In this document: positions 17,967 through 29,290 of the stretch, piece by piece | Layout: each line of letters begins with the position of its first letter | Numbering within the stretch: position 1 is the stretch's first letter | Assembly: GCA_004292755.1 (NCBI GenBank) | Contig: RDXE01000039.1 | Coordinates: 1-64,000, forward strand | Length of the DNA stretch: 64,000 bases | DNA from: Alphaproteobacteria bacterium | Lineage (GTDB): Bacteria > Pseudomonadota > Alphaproteobacteria > Elsterales > Elsteraceae | Reading direction: 5' to 3' | The notes under the pieces: model-generated | Database searches by the model: none | Told to the model about the DNA's origin: nothing | What the model saw: only the letters and a program-made list of their open reading frames with translations | Position numbers and translations under genes: made by a program

Positions 17967-19259
17967 TTACGCAGCGAACGGGTCTTGCATCAGAATGGTA
18001 TCGTCGCGTTCGGGGCTGGTGGACAGCAATGTGACCGGGCATCCGATCAATTCTTCCACGCGTTTGACATATTTGACCGCAGCCGCTGGCAGATCACCAA
18101 AGGAGCGCGCACCCGCAGTCGTTTCCTGCCATCCCGGCAAGGTTTCATAGACCGGTTCGCACGCCGCTTGATCACTGGCGGTCGATGGCAACCGGTCGAT
18201 CACCTCTCCCTTCAGGCGGTAGCCGGTACAGATTTTCAACTCCTCCATCCCATCCAGGATGTCGAGTTTGGTCAAAGCGATCCCGTCGATGCCACCCAGG
18301 CGGACAGCGCGGCGCACCAGCACCGCATCAAACCAGCCGCACCGGCGCTTGCGACCAGTCACCACGCCAAACTCCCGCCCGCGCTGGCCCAGGCCTTCGC
18401 CGATGGCATCGGTCAACTCGGTCGGGAACGGCCCCGATCCCACCCGCGTGGTGTAGGCTTTGCAGATGCCCAGGACAAAGCCGATCGCCTTCGGTCCCAA
18501 GCCAGACCCTGATGCGGCCCCGGCTGCGACAGTTGTGGACGAGGTCACGAACGGATAGGTGCCGTGGTCCACATCCAGCATGATGCCCTGAGCGCCCTCG
18601 AACAGGATGCGCCGACCAAGGCGACGCGCCTCCTCCAGACGCTCTGACACCGGCTCGGCGAAGGGGAGAATCTGCGGGGCCAGCGCCAGCAAGTCAGCCA
18701 TCAGGCTATCACGGTCCACTGGCTCCGCACCCAGGCCCTTGAACAGCGCATCATAGTGCAGCAACGCGCGGTTCAAACGCCGCTCCAAATCCTCAACATT
18801 GGCAAGGTCGCCAACGCGCACCGCCCGGCGGCCAACCTTATCCTCATAAGCGGGGCCGATGCCGCGCCCCGTCGTACCAATCTTCGCCGCCCCGGCCATA
18901 TCCTCGCGCAGACGGTCAATCCGGCTGTGATAGGGCAGAATCAGAGCGGCAGAATCAGCGATGCGCAGATTGTGCGGGCCAATCTCCACGCCTTGGCTGC
19001 GCAGCGTCGCGATCTCCTGCAGCAGGTGCCAGGGATCGACCACCACGCCATTACCAATGATCGACAGCTTGCCCGGTCGCACACAGCCCGAGGGCAGCAG
19101 CGACAGCTTGTAGGTCTGCCCGCCAATCACCAGCGTGTGGCCCGCGTTGTGGCCGCCTTGGAAGCGCACCACGATGTCCGCGCGCTCCGACAACCAATCA
19201 ACGATCTTGCCCTTGCCTTCGTCGCCCCACTGGGCGCCAATCACGGCGACATTGGTCAT
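17967..19259 (-). CDS. purA: Adenylosuccinate synthetase
   Basis: A 430-residue enzyme that couples IMP and aspartate using GTP, the first step from IMP to AMP. The P-loop-like [15 protein letters not shown] opens the protein, with [42 protein letters not shown] and the GTP-binding LTKLD motif following. Its ATG overlaps the hisZ stop in an ATGA at 19256-19259, so translation is coupled to hisZ. A longer frame back to 19322 would overlap hisZ and lacks family similarity. Confidence 0.97.
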   Translation of the reverse strand: MTNVAVIGAQWGDEGKGKIVDWLSERADIVVRFQGGHNAGHTLVIGGQTYKLSLLPSGCVRPGKLSIIGNGVVVDPWHLLQEIATLRSQGVEIGPHNLRIADSAALILPYHSRIDRLREDMAGAAKIGTTGRGIGPAYEDKVGRRAVRVGDLANVEDLERRLNRALLHYDALFKGLGAEPVDRDSLMADLLALAPQILPFAEPVSERLEEARRLGRRILFEGAQGIMLDVDHGTYPFVTSSTTVAAGAASGSGLGPKAIGFVLGICKAYTTRVGSGPFPTELTDAIGEGLGQRGREFGVVTGRKRRCGWFDAVLVRRAVRLGGIDGIALTKLDILDGMEELKICTGYRLKGEVIDRLPSTASDQAACEPVYETLPGWQETTAGARSFGDLPAAAVKYVKRVEELIGCPVTLLSTSPERDDTILMQDPFAA

Positions 19260-20458
19260 GGCGTAGTGTCCTTCTGATCGGGCAGCGCGACGATACCGTC
19301 CGCCACCATCACATGACTGCAACCGAGGCGGTGAGCCTCATCTTCCGGATTGGCGGTGCGATCCAGTGCGGCGAGTGTGATCCACCCGTCTTCCCGCAAG
19401 CTCTCGGCCTGGGCGTGGGGCGTACCATAGGGCAGCAACAAGCGGCGCGGCGCCGGGGCGGCAGGCAGGGCCGCCATGATCGGGTCCATGAACAGGCTGA
19501 AGCCGGTTGCTGGCTCCAGATGGCCTTCGGGTCCCGCCAGATACCGCCCGCCACGCCCCAATTCCCCGGTGACGCCACGCGCAAACAGGGTAAACCCGAT
19601 GCCGCTGTAATACTCAAAGCCGCGGTGCTCAACGGGGTCCACGGTCAACTGCACCTCTGGCACCGCCTCTCGCAACGCGCCAATCGCCTGGGACAGGCGC
19701 GCGCGCACTGCCTGTTGGGAGGCCGGCAGGGCAAGCGAGGTCAGGATCAACTCGGCTGCTTCCGCTGGTCCTGTGGCGGCCAGCAGGCCCAGCAGAGCGT
19801 CGGTCGCGGCCCCGGCGTGGCGGCGCACAGCATCAGCATCTTTCCGATCAAGCGCCGCCCGGGTCAGCAGCAGGTCCCGCCCGCGCACCCCAGCCTCCGC
19901 ACAGATCGCACCGACCAGCGTAGGCGCATTGAAATCAATCGAGAGCCCTGGAACACCAAGGCCTGCGAGGCTGGTGGCGGCGAGGCGCATGACCTCAACA
20001 TCGGCTGCGACACCAGGCGCGCCAATCAGCTCCACCCCCACTTGGACGAACTGGCGCTCGGGCCGCAGTTGCGAGCCCTTCATGCGCAGCACATCGCCCG
20101 CATAGGCCAGACGCAGTGGGCGGGGCGTGCCCGCCAGACGCGTGGTGGCGATGCGGGCCACCTGCACGGTCATATCCGCGCGCAGACCCATCATGCGCTG
20201 GGACAGGGGATCAAGCAGGCGGAAGGTTTGTTGACCGATGCCGCCCGTGTCAGAGCCCAGCAGGCTTTCTTCAAACTCCACCAGCGGCGGGTCAACGCGC
20301 TCATAGCCGTGGCGGCCAAAGGCCGCCATCAAAAAGCTGGTGGCAGCAGCCTGACGATCCGCATGGGGCGGCAGGCCATCGCGCAGACCGGCTGGCAGCA
20401 AGGCACGGCGCGCCTGTTCGGGATCGGCGGGCGGCAACGGCACGGAAGGCGGCTCCAT
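19256..20458 (-). CDS. hisZ: ATP phosphoribosyltransferase regulatory subunit
   Basis: A 400-residue paralogue of class II histidyl-tRNA synthetase that lacks the tRNA functions and activates short-form HisG in the first step of histidine synthesis. Typical elements are [16 protein letters not shown], the motif-2-like [26 protein letters not shown] and the C-terminal [10 protein letters not shown]. hisG is not in the window. The overlap with purA ties a histidine gene to a purine gene; the two pathways share AICAR, which is a by-product of histidine synthesis. Confidence 0.93.
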   Translation of the reverse strand: MEPPSVPLPPADPEQARRALLPAGLRDGLPPHADRQAAATSFLMAAFGRHGYERVDPPLVEFEESLLGSDTGGIGQQTFRLLDPLSQRMMGLRADMTVQVARIATTRLAGTPRPLRLAYAGDVLRMKGSQLRPERQFVQVGVELIGAPGVAADVEVMRLAATSLAGLGVPGLSIDFNAPTLVGAICAEAGVRGRDLLLTRAALDRKDADAVRRHAGAATDALLGLLAATGPAEAAELILTSLALPASQQAVRARLSQAIGALREAVPEVQLTVDPVEHRGFEYYSGIGFTLFARGVTGELGRGGRYLAGPEGHLEPATGFSLFMDPIMAALPAAPAPRRLLLPYGTPHAQAESLREDGWITLAALDRTANPEDEAHRLGCSHVMVADGIVALPDQKDTTP

Positions 20459-20651
20459 GAGAAAAGGCCGGACGGCGACAGACCGCCTCGACGCCGGTCC
20501 GCCCGCTCAATAGCAAGGCCATCCCCATCGCCGCAATCGCCGCGACAAGGGGGCATGCAGCGAAGCCCCTCTGCATGGGAGAGTTGCAGCGACGGGCTTT
20601 GCGTTCGCCGCCTCAGACACCACTATCGGATAAGACCCTCATGGTCGGTGC

Positions 20652-20657
20652 GAGGAG
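20652..20657 (+). promoter_or_regulatory. Ribosome-binding site that sets the cysE start
   Basis: GAGGAG lies four bases before the ATG at 20662. It favours this start over in-frame ATGs at 20575 and 20641, neither of which has a comparable site. Confidence 0.7.
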
Positions 20658-20661
20658 ACTG

Positions 20662-21297
20662 ATGGAGCTTGCCGAACTGGTGCGCAGCATCCGCCTGCGC
20701 GACCCCGCCCGCCCCACCTGGGGTGAAGTGGTGTTCGCCTATCCTGGCGTTCACGCTGTTCTGTGGCACCGCCTTGCGCACGGGTTGTGGCGCCGCGGCT
20801 GGCGGACTTTCGGTCGCATCGCGAGCCACCTTGGCCGCATGCTGACCGGCATCGAAATCCACCCCGGCGCCAGGATTGGCCGCCGCCTGTTCATCGACCA
20901 CGGCATGGGTGTGGTGATTGGCGAGACCGCGGTGATCGGCGATGATGTGACGATCTACCACGGCGTGACCTTGGGTGGTTTGTCCTCCAAACCCGGCAAG
21001 CGCCATCCCGATGTGGATGATGGCGTGGTGATCGGTGCTGGCGCCCAAGTGCTGGGCCCAATCCGCCTCGCAACGGGCGCCAAGGTGGGTGCCAACTCCG
21101 TGGTGCTGCAAGATGTCGCCCCCGGCGTAACCGTGATCGGCGCCCCCGCCCAACCCCTCGGCACCGCCCCCGGCCAGCAACACTGCGGCTACGGCTTCGG
21201 CGACGCCTGCGTCGACCCAATCTCCGAACGCCTCAGCGCCCTGGAAGCCGACCTCGCCAGCCTGCGCGAGCAGGTGAAGGGACGGGAGCGGGTGTGA
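20662..21297 (+). CDS. cysE: Serine O-acetyltransferase
   Basis: A 211-residue trimeric left-handed beta-helix enzyme that makes O-acetylserine from serine and acetyl-CoA. Hexapeptide repeats run from about residue 65, with the catalytic segment RRLFIDHGMGVVIGETAVIG, then DDVTIYHGVTLGG and VIGAGAQVLGPI. It is of the short form without the long N-terminal helical domain of the enterobacterial enzyme. It is divergent from hisZ, with a 203-base gap in which I see no further gene. Confidence 0.93.
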   Translation: MELAELVRSIRLRDPARPTWGEVVFAYPGVHAVLWHRLAHGLWRRGWRTFGRIASHLGRMLTGIEIHPGARIGRRLFIDHGMGVVIGETAVIGDDVTIYHGVTLGGLSSKPGKRHPDVDDGVVIGAGAQVLGPIRLATGAKVGANSVVLQDVAPGVTVIGAPAQPLGTAPGQQHCGYGFGDACVDPISERLSALEADLASLREQVKGRERV

Positions 21298-21471
21298 GGG
21301 GGTGACGGAGATTGATTGGTGCTGCGGAGGGTTCGCTCTAGATCATGGGGTGAATGAAGCTCATTTTTAGCGCCAATCTGGCTACCCCAATCCAATTCAG
21401 TCGCTCAGCGTGTCGGACACACAGGCCTTACTGCCAAGTGCTTAGTCCGCGACTTCTGGGTTCTACACCTC

Positions 21472-22413
21472 TTACCCATCTGCAGGAGACCGAGGCTCGG
21501 CCAAGGCCACGACACCACTGTGGCGATGACTGGCCCGCACAGCTTCCAGTTGGGCACTCGTCGTCACTGGCACTGCGACGAACTCCTCTCGCGCAAGGGC
21601 GGGAATGCCCAGCCTGAGGGCAAGCTCGCGATCGGCGACGCCGCTGAGCAACACAATACCCTGCGGCTCCAACCGGTCCCGCACGCCACCATTGCTGCGC
21701 AGTCGCTTCATGAAATCTTTTTGGCGGGCAACCGATTCAACCGTCCCTCGCGCAATTGGGCGTCCCAGGAACGCCTGAAACAGGGCATACAGACGCTCGG
21801 TTCCGCTGGTGGGCTGCATAATCGAGCGGCGTATGTGAGTTGGCACAGCCTCCCAAAAATTTGCTGGATAGGGATGATTCTTTAAAATCCAATGGATGTT
21901 CTTCCGCCCAATAGCCGATACTGACACTTTACCGTCTTTGTTCGCACCACCTGTCAGGTAAGCTGGATGGCAGATCAACAATCCAACACTACACACAGCA
22001 GAAGGCTCATTTTCAGAAATCAGAATACAAGGCTTTCTGATCGCTTCTGAGGGGATCATCCAGTTACCAGTCACTGTGTTTTTCACGTCGATGTCTAGCC
22101 CAGCAACATCGAGGTCTAACAGGCCTTTGGGAACGCCTAGGAAATCTCGGATCAATATCTCAACTTTGGTCCCGAGGTAGGTCTTCTCAGTCTTCTCAAG
22201 TTGAGCCAGAACGAAACGACCCGTCCGTGGCATGTCAATTACTTCATCGATGGCAAGGCGTAGGCGCCGGGGAATTTCCTGTGCAAACACAGCCCAACCA
22301 CCTGACCGCTCTTCAATGGCTGCAGCCACCCGATCAATGATCGCACGATCCGGATGATCAACTGCCAACGGCTCAGCCGGAACCGAGCCAACGGAGAACA
22401 AATCAGCGTCCAT
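21472..22413 (-). CDS. NaeI-like type II restriction endonuclease
   Basis: A 313-residue protein, close to the 317 of NaeI. The nuclease core is recognisable: KVEILIRDF followed by LLDLDVAGLDIDVKN and GNWMIPSEAI. Candidate catalytic residues are Glu85, Asp100, Asp109 and Lys111; the spacing of the last three equals that of Asp86, Asp95 and Lys97 in NaeI. The C-terminal part (residues 160-310) would be the second DNA-binding domain of the family. Its start overlaps the end of the methyltransferase gene by 11 bases; a TTG at 22422 is an alternative. A+T-rich stretches (21860-22130) contrast with the neighbours and point to transfer. By family analogy the target may be GCCGGC, but that is inference. 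Confidence 0.82.
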   Translation of the reverse strand: MDADLFSVGSVPAEPLAVDHPDRAIIDRVAAAIEERSGGWAVFAQEIPRRLRLAIDEVIDMPRTGRFVLAQLEKTEKTYLGTKVEILIRDFLGVPKGLLDLDVAGLDIDVKNTVTGNWMIPSEAIRKPCILISENEPSAVCSVGLLICHPAYLTGGANKDGKVSVSAIGRKNIHWILKNHPYPANFWEAVPTHIRRSIMQPTSGTERLYALFQAFLGRPIARGTVESVARQKDFMKRLRSNGGVRDRLEPQGIVLLSGVADRELALRLGIPALAREEFVAVPVTTSAQLEAVRASHRHSGVVALAEPRSPADG

Positions 22414-23416
22414 GCCCCACAACAGTCACCAGCGCCCGGTTGGGCCGCGCAGACCCAGCCGCCGGACGCCCCTTACCACGGGCTGCTGCCTCAAGTGCCG
22501 CGCGCACTTGACGCCCAACCGCGCAAGCGACGGGCGGTGGAAAAGCATTGCCCACTTGCCGATAGGCCGCAGTTTTGCGCCCAGAGAACTGCCAATCGTC
22601 GGGGAACCCCTGCAACCGCGCCGCCATCCGCACGGTTAAGCGCGGCATCCCATCGAACCCAGGCTCCGGTGCTTCGAGGGCCAGAGACTTGCCGTTCACG
22701 CCAAGCACCGCCCAAGCCGCACGCGCCCGCGTTGGCCCAAGGTCGGGTCCACCATGTTTCTTGGAGCCGCCAACCAATGTGGGCGCAATGTCGTCAGCCT
22801 GGTCGGCCCACGCAGCCGCTCCCTCCCACCCATTGGCCGCCATTAGATCCAGCAGGCACGCCCCCACAGTTGGGGGCGAGGAGGGATGCGGCGTCGGCCA
22901 GCGAAAATGCTCTGCCGCCTCAGCCGCGAGAGCCACGAACACAACCCGCGGACGAAGCTGCGGCACGCCATAGTCAGCAGCGTTCAACAAGCGCCAATCA
23001 CACCAAAAGCCAAGGCGCTTGAGACCCTGGCGAATGTTCTCGCGCACCTGTTCAAAGCGGGGATCGAGAATGCCTTTGACATTTTCAATAATCGCGCCGC
23101 GCGGGCGGACCTCATCCATGATGCGCAGCCCGTGCCCAAACAAATCACGGTCATCGGCAGGCCCAAGTTGCTTGCCCGCAATGCTATAGGGCGGACACGG
23201 CAGCCCACCGGTCACCAAATCCACGCCCCGCCACTCGGTGGCTGAAAACACCGTCAGATCTGCTTCCCTCACAGTCCAATGCGGCCGATTGAGCCGGAGC
23301 GTCGTACAGGCTGGCGCGTCGTTATCCACCAACGCCACATGATCAATGCCCGCCAACTCCAGTCCAAGCGCTTGGCCACCTGCACCAGCACACAACTCAA
23401 TCGATTGGATTGGCAT
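22403..23416 (-). CDS. DNA (cytosine-5) methyltransferase of the restriction-modification pair
   Basis: A 337-residue Dcm-type enzyme. Motif I is IELCAGAGGQALGLELAG, motif IV GGLPCPPYS with catalytic Cys74, motif VI ENVKGI, motif VIII LRPRVVF, and motif X AYRQVGNAFPPPVA. A variable target-recognition region lies between motifs VIII and IX. GGAGG five bases before the ATG at 23416 supports this start over a TTG three bases upstream. Modification comes first in the operon and the endonuclease follows with an overlap, an order that lets protection precede cutting. Confidence 0.93.
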   Translation of the reverse strand: MPIQSIELCAGAGGQALGLELAGIDHVALVDNDAPACTTLRLNRPHWTVREADLTVFSATEWRGVDLVTGGLPCPPYSIAGKQLGPADDRDLFGHGLRIMDEVRPRGAIIENVKGILDPRFEQVRENIRQGLKRLGFWCDWRLLNAADYGVPQLRPRVVFVALAAEAAEHFRWPTPHPSSPPTVGACLLDLMAANGWEGAAAWADQADDIAPTLVGGSKKHGGPDLGPTRARAAWAVLGVNGKSLALEAPEPGFDGMPRLTVRMAARLQGFPDDWQFSGRKTAAYRQVGNAFPPPVACAVGRQVRAALEAAARGKGRPAAGSARPNRALVTVVGHGR

Positions 23417-23522
23417 CAACGCCTCCCGTGTCGTGCGGAGACTGTGTCGCCGAAAAAACGGAACGTCAATCGAACATTACCTGTCGCCGCACGGGCCACC
23501 CCGAACAAACCCAGCCCATCCC

Positions 23523-25067
23523 TCACTCCCACTCGATTGTGCCCGGTGGTTTGCTCGTCACGTCGTACACCACGCGGTTGATGCCGCGGACTTCGTTGAT
23601 GATGCGGGTGGCGACGCGGGCGAGGAAGCTGTGGTCGAAGGGGTAGCTCTCGGCTGTCATGCCGTCGGTGGAGGTGACGGCGCGCAAGGCCAGCACGTGG
23701 TCGTAGCTGCGGGCGTCGCCCATCACGCCAACGCTGCGCACAGGCAGCAGCACCGCGAAGGCTTGCCAGATTTGGTCGTAGAGGCCCGCTTTGCGGATTT
23801 CGTCCAGGTACACCGCATCTGCACGGCGCAGCAGGTCGGCCTTGTCGCGCGTCACAGCGCCGGGGATGCGGATGGCGAGGCCGGGGCCGGGGAACGGGTG
23901 GCGGCCCACCATGCTTTCCGGCAGACCAAGCTCGCGGCCAAGGGCGCGCACCTCGTCCTTGAACAGCATGCGCAGGGGCTCCACCAGCTTCAGCCGCATA
24001 CCCTCGGGCAGACCGCCCACATTGTGGTGGGACTTGATGGTGACCGACGGGCCACCCGTTGCCGAGACACTTTCAATCACGTCGGGGTAGAGCGTGCCCT
24101 GGGCCAGAAATTCAGCCCCGCCCACCTTTGCTTGCTCTTCCTCAAAGACTTCGATGAAGGTGGCACCAATGATTTTGCGCTTCGCCTCGGGGTCTTCGAC
24201 GCCTGACAAGCGGCCCAGGAAAATGTCCGACGCGTCCCGCGCCACCAGTGGAATGTTGTAGTGATCACGGAACAGCCGCACCACTTGCTCGGTCTCGCCC
24301 GCGCGCATCAAGCCGTGGTCGACATAGATGCAGTGCAGCTGGCTGCCAATCGCCTCGTGAATCAGCACAGCTGCGACGGCACTGTCCACCCCACCAGACA
24401 AGCCGCAGATCACCCGGCCCTGCCCCACCTGCTGGCGAATGCTGGCCACCATCTGGTGGCGGAACGCCGCCATGGTCCAATCGCCGCTGAGCCCGGCCAC
24501 CTTGCGCACGAATGTTTCCAACAGCTTGGCGCCGCGCGGGGTGTGCACCACCTCGGGGTGGAACTGCACGCCATAGAAGCGCCGCGCCTCGTCGGCGATC
24601 ATCGCGAAGGGGGAGTTGTCGGAGGTCGCCACCACGGCGAATCCAGGTGGAATCGCCGTGATGGTATCGCCGTGGGACATCCACACCGGCTCCACATCAC
24701 CGGGGGCCAACCACCCATCGGTCAGCGCCGAGGCTTGGCGCACCTGAATGTCCGCGCGGCCAAACTCGCGGTGGTGGCCGGTCTCCACGGTTCCGCCCAA
24801 CTGGGCGCACATGGTCATTTCGCCATAGCAAATGCCCAGCACCGGCACGCCGAGGGTAAACACCACATCGGGTGCCCGCGGCGTCTCGGCTTCCGTCACC
24901 GAGGCCGGTCCACCGGACAGAATAATCGCCTGCGGACCAAAGCTGCGAATAGCGTCTTCCGTCATCCGATAGGGATGCACCTCGGAATAAACCCCGGCTT
25001 CGCGCACCCGGCGGGCGATCAATTGGGTAACCTGGGAGCCGAAATCGAGAATCAGCACACGGTCCAT
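23523..25067 (-). CDS. guaA: GMP synthase (glutamine-hydrolysing)
   Basis: A 514-residue enzyme converting XMP to GMP with glutamine nitrogen and ATP. The N-terminal class I amidotransferase has [13 protein letters not shown], nucleophile Cys80 in [11 protein letters not shown], and the His-Glu pair in [12 protein letters not shown]. The ATP-pyrophosphatase P-loop is [12 protein letters not shown] and the dimerisation domain ends [10 protein letters not shown]. The gene is followed by the restriction-modification pair and begins only three bases after the GNAT gene's stop, so it is part of the rsmB-GNAT-guaA transcript. Confidence 0.97.
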   Translation of the reverse strand: MDRVLILDFGSQVTQLIARRVREAGVYSEVHPYRMTEDAIRSFGPQAIILSGGPASVTEAETPRAPDVVFTLGVPVLGICYGEMTMCAQLGGTVETGHHREFGRADIQVRQASALTDGWLAPGDVEPVWMSHGDTITAIPPGFAVVATSDNSPFAMIADEARRFYGVQFHPEVVHTPRGAKLLETFVRKVAGLSGDWTMAAFRHQMVASIRQQVGQGRVICGLSGGVDSAVAAVLIHEAIGSQLHCIYVDHGLMRAGETEQVVRLFRDHYNIPLVARDASDIFLGRLSGVEDPEAKRKIIGATFIEVFEEEQAKVGGAEFLAQGTLYPDVIESVSATGGPSVTIKSHHNVGGLPEGMRLKLVEPLRMLFKDEVRALGRELGLPESMVGRHPFPGPGLAIRIPGAVTRDKADLLRRADAVYLDEIRKAGLYDQIWQAFAVLLPVRSVGVMGDARSYDHVLALRAVTSTDGMTAESYPFDHSFLARVATRIINEVRGINRVVYDVTSKPPGTIEWE

Positions 25068-25070
25068 CGC

Positions 25071-25613
25071 TCAGGGCCTCCTTGAGGCGGCAGCTTCAAC
25101 AAGATCGCGGATTTCGGCCCAGCCGTAACCAAGCTCCGCCAGTTGGGCACCGGCCATTGACTCTTCTTTTTGGGCCACGATGCGCCCACCCAGCCGGTCA
25201 TAGAAGCGGCAGGCACCGGCATTCGCAGCCAGCACCCAGGTCATCACGCCGTCATGGCCGAACAGCGCCAGCCGCTCTGCGGCATGGCCCAGCAGACGGC
25301 GCCCGATGCCAGTGCCGCGCCGGGTCCGCGCCACGTAGAGCGCGTAGATCTCCGCATCATACCCCGTGGGACCGCCGCGCCGTGGCCCGCCAGAGATGAA
25401 GCCCAGCAGCTCCCCCTCCTCCCGCGCGCAGAGCACAACGCGCCCGGCGGGTAGGTGCGCCAACACCTGACGCCATTGCTGCAACCGCTCCTCGGCAATT
25501 GGACCATCCAGCAGCCGGTCCGGCACCATGCCGCGATAGGTGTCGCGCCAGGAAGCCGCATGCAACCGGGCAATCGGCTCGGCATCGTCGGGGGTAGCGG
25601 TCAGCACAATCAT
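25071..25613 (-). CDS. GNAT-family N-acetyltransferase
   Basis: A 180-residue acetyl-CoA-dependent transferase. The acetyl-CoA loop RTRRGTGIGRRLLGHAAERL is clear, preceded by the strand IYALYVA and followed by VLAANAGACRFYDRLGG. The substrate is unknown. The start MIVLTATPDDAEPIARLH overlaps the rsmB stop in an ATGA at 25610-25613; the frame continues upstream to 25949 only as a shadow of rsmB. Confidence 0.88.
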   Translation of the reverse strand: MIVLTATPDDAEPIARLHAASWRDTYRGMVPDRLLDGPIAEERLQQWRQVLAHLPAGRVVLCAREEGELLGFISGGPRRGGPTGYDAEIYALYVARTRRGTGIGRRLLGHAAERLALFGHDGVMTWVLAANAGACRFYDRLGGRIVAQKEESMAGAQLAELGYGWAEIRDLVEAAASRRP

Positions 25614-26923
25614 CCAGCCGCGCGCTCCATCACAGCTGTGAAGAACCCATCGGTGCCATGGCGCCCCGGCGAAAGGCTCAGATAGGGGCCGTCGCCCGGC
25701 GGTGAAGTGCCGATGGTCGCCTGCCACACTTCGCCCATTGGCAGCAGCCGGAAGGCTGAGTGGCTGGCGAGGAACCCCTCCACCTGCGCCTGGTTTTCGG
25801 CTGCCAGCAGCGAGCATGTCGCATAGACCAAGCGACCACCCGGGCGCACCAAGGCCGCTGCCCGCGCCAGGATGCAGGCCTGAACCGTGCTCAGTTCCGC
25901 CACATCGTCCGGCCCCAGCTTCCATTTCATGTCGGGATTGCGCCGCCATGTGCCGGTGCCGCTACAGGGCGCATCAACCAGCACCCGGTCGAACCGACCG
26001 GATTGACGCTTCAGCCACCCAGCCGACTCGCCGTCAAGGGCGCGACGCTCGACATTGTGCACTCCCGCCCGGCGCAGGCGCACCACCGCCCGCTCCAGCC
26101 GCGCGGCTGAGATGTCACACGCGATCAGCCGACCGCGGTTTTGCATCGATGCGGCCAGCGCCAGGGTTTTGCCACCGGCCCCCGCGCAGAAGTCGATCAC
26201 GGCGTGACCGGGCTGCGCGTCGGTCAACAGGGCTACCAATTGCGAACCCTCGTCCTGCACCTCAACCAAGCCTGAGGTGAAGGCAGGCTCGCGCCCCAAT
26301 GGCGGGCGCCCCGCCACCCGCAGGCCCAGCGGCGAGAGGTTGGTCGCCTCGGCGACAATCCCAGCCATCGCCAACTGCGCCAGCGCATCCTCTCGCGTGC
26401 CAACCAGGGGATTGACGCGCAGGTCCAGCGGCGCACCGGTCGCCAGGGCGGCCAGTTCCTCTGGATCAGAGAACAACTCGGGCGCCAAATCCTGCACCCA
26501 GGCGGGCACCTCGCTGCGCACCCAGTCCGGTTGATCGGGATGGTCCAGCGGCTTGCCATCCAGGGCTGCCAGCAGTGTGCGCTCCGCCCGGCTTGGCGGC
26601 TCCGGCCGATAGGGGCCACCATCGAACCAGCCGGCAACCCGCTCGGCAGGGTCACCTGTCAACACCAGATCGGCCAGAACGCGGTGACGACTGGCCGGAG
26701 GCGGCGCCTCTGCAGGCCGCTCCAACACTCGGTTGACCCACCAATCGACCCGTGCGCGGCGACGCAGCCCGGCATACAGCCGGTCGGCAATCCAGCTGCG
26801 ATCCTTGGAGCCGATGTAACGGCGCGCCCGGAAGTAGCTGGAGGCAGCGGCATCAGCCGCCCCGCCCCGACCGACATCCTCGGTCAATTCGATCAGCGCT
26901 TGGACGCGCGCACCAGGCGTCAT
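25610..26923 (-). CDS. rsmB: RsmB/NOP-family RNA m5C methyltransferase
   Basis: A 437-residue class I methyltransferase. An N-terminal helical NusB-like region (residues 1-130) precedes the catalytic domain with motif I DFCAGAGGKTLALAA, motif IV VDAPCSGTGTWRRNP and motif VI YATCSLLAAEN, which hold the two cysteines used in the m5C mechanism. RsmB methylates C967 of 16S rRNA; other NOP-family targets cannot be excluded, so the symbol is by best fit. It leads a small operon with a GNAT gene and guaA. Confidence 0.87.
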   Translation of the reverse strand: MTPGARVQALIELTEDVGRGGAADAAASSYFRARRYIGSKDRSWIADRLYAGLRRRARVDWWVNRVLERPAEAPPPASRHRVLADLVLTGDPAERVAGWFDGGPYRPEPPSRAERTLLAALDGKPLDHPDQPDWVRSEVPAWVQDLAPELFSDPEELAALATGAPLDLRVNPLVGTREDALAQLAMAGIVAEATNLSPLGLRVAGRPPLGREPAFTSGLVEVQDEGSQLVALLTDAQPGHAVIDFCAGAGGKTLALAASMQNRGRLIACDISAARLERAVVRLRRAGVHNVERRALDGESAGWLKRQSGRFDRVLVDAPCSGTGTWRRNPDMKWKLGPDDVAELSTVQACILARAAALVRPGGRLVYATCSLLAAENQAQVEGFLASHSAFRLLPMGEVWQATIGTSPPGDGPYLSLSPGRHGTDGFFTAVMERAAG

Positions 26924-26950
26924 CGGGCGATCCCTTCCACCACGCGACCG

Positions 26951-28519
<1,569 letters not shown>

Positions 28520-28593
28520 TCATCACCGGACCACCGGCGGTGTGGGTCTGCATCAACCCGCCGCCGCGTGCCGCCTCGCGGGTTGATCGAGCG

Positions 28594-29283
28594 TCAGTCC
28601 GCGCGAAAGCCGCTGGCGACGACAAACATCTCGGCCGACTCAGACCGGCTGGCCGGTGGTTTGGCGTGGCGGACTGTTTGGAAGCAGCGCTTCAGTTGAT
28701 CCAACAAGGTCCGTTCCGACCCGCCTTGGAACACCTTGGCGACGAAATGCCCGCCGGGGTTCAACGCCGCCTCGGCGAAGGCGAAGGCCGCCTCGGCCAG
28801 GGCCATCACGCGCAAGTGATCGGTGCGGGCATGGCCCACGGTATTGGCTGCCATGTCCGACAGTACGACGTCGGCGCGGCCACCAACAGCTGCCTCCAGG
28901 CGGGCGACTGCGTCATCGGCCAGAAAATCGCCCTGCAGGATGATCGCCCCTGGCACCGGCTCCATCTCCAGGATGTCCCAGCCGACAACTTTGCCTGCGC
29001 CGTCGCGCGCGCGGGTGCGCTGAACCGCAACTTGCGTCCAGCCGCCGGGGGCGGCCCCCAGGTCCACCACCACTTGCCCAGGTCGCAGCAGCCGATACTT
29101 GTCATCCAGCTGAATCAGCTTGAACGCCGCCCGGCTGCGCCAGCCCTGGCGCTGCGCTTCTGCCACCCAGGGATCGCTCAAATGCCGCGCCAGCCAGCGC
29201 TTGGAGCTTTCCTTGCGGGTGGTGCTGGTAACCTTGACCGGGTCCCGCCGCCGACCGGAAGACGAATCGCCACGCTTGCTCAT
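28594..29283 (-). CDS. rlmE: 23S rRNA (uridine-2'-O-)methyltransferase RlmE
   Basis: A 229-residue FtsJ-type enzyme that modifies U2552 of 23S rRNA. The SAM motif VVVDLGAAPGGWTQVA and catalytic elements SRAAFKL (Lys), LSDMAAN (Asp), GHFVAKVFQGG (Lys) and SAEMFVV (Glu) form the K-D-K-E tetrad. It carries a basic N-terminal tail. It starts 7 bases after the stop of the Ppx/GppA-family gene, an arrangement common in alphaproteobacteria. Confidence 0.95.
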   Translation of the reverse strand: MSKRGDSSSGRRRDPVKVTSTTRKESSKRWLARHLSDPWVAEAQRQGWRSRAAFKLIQLDDKYRLLRPGQVVVDLGAAPGGWTQVAVQRTRARDGAGKVVGWDILEMEPVPGAIILQGDFLADDAVARLEAAVGGRADVVLSDMAANTVGHARTDHLRVMALAEAAFAFAEAALNPGGHFVAKVFQGGSERTLLDQLKRCFQTVRHAKPPASRSESAEMFVVASGFRAD

Positions 29284-29290
29284 CAGCCAC

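Noticed and set aside
21353-21368. Small AATGA-AGC-TCATT hairpin with a T-run after cysE
   Set aside because: The stem is only five A+T-rich base pairs, too weak to call a terminator with confidence.
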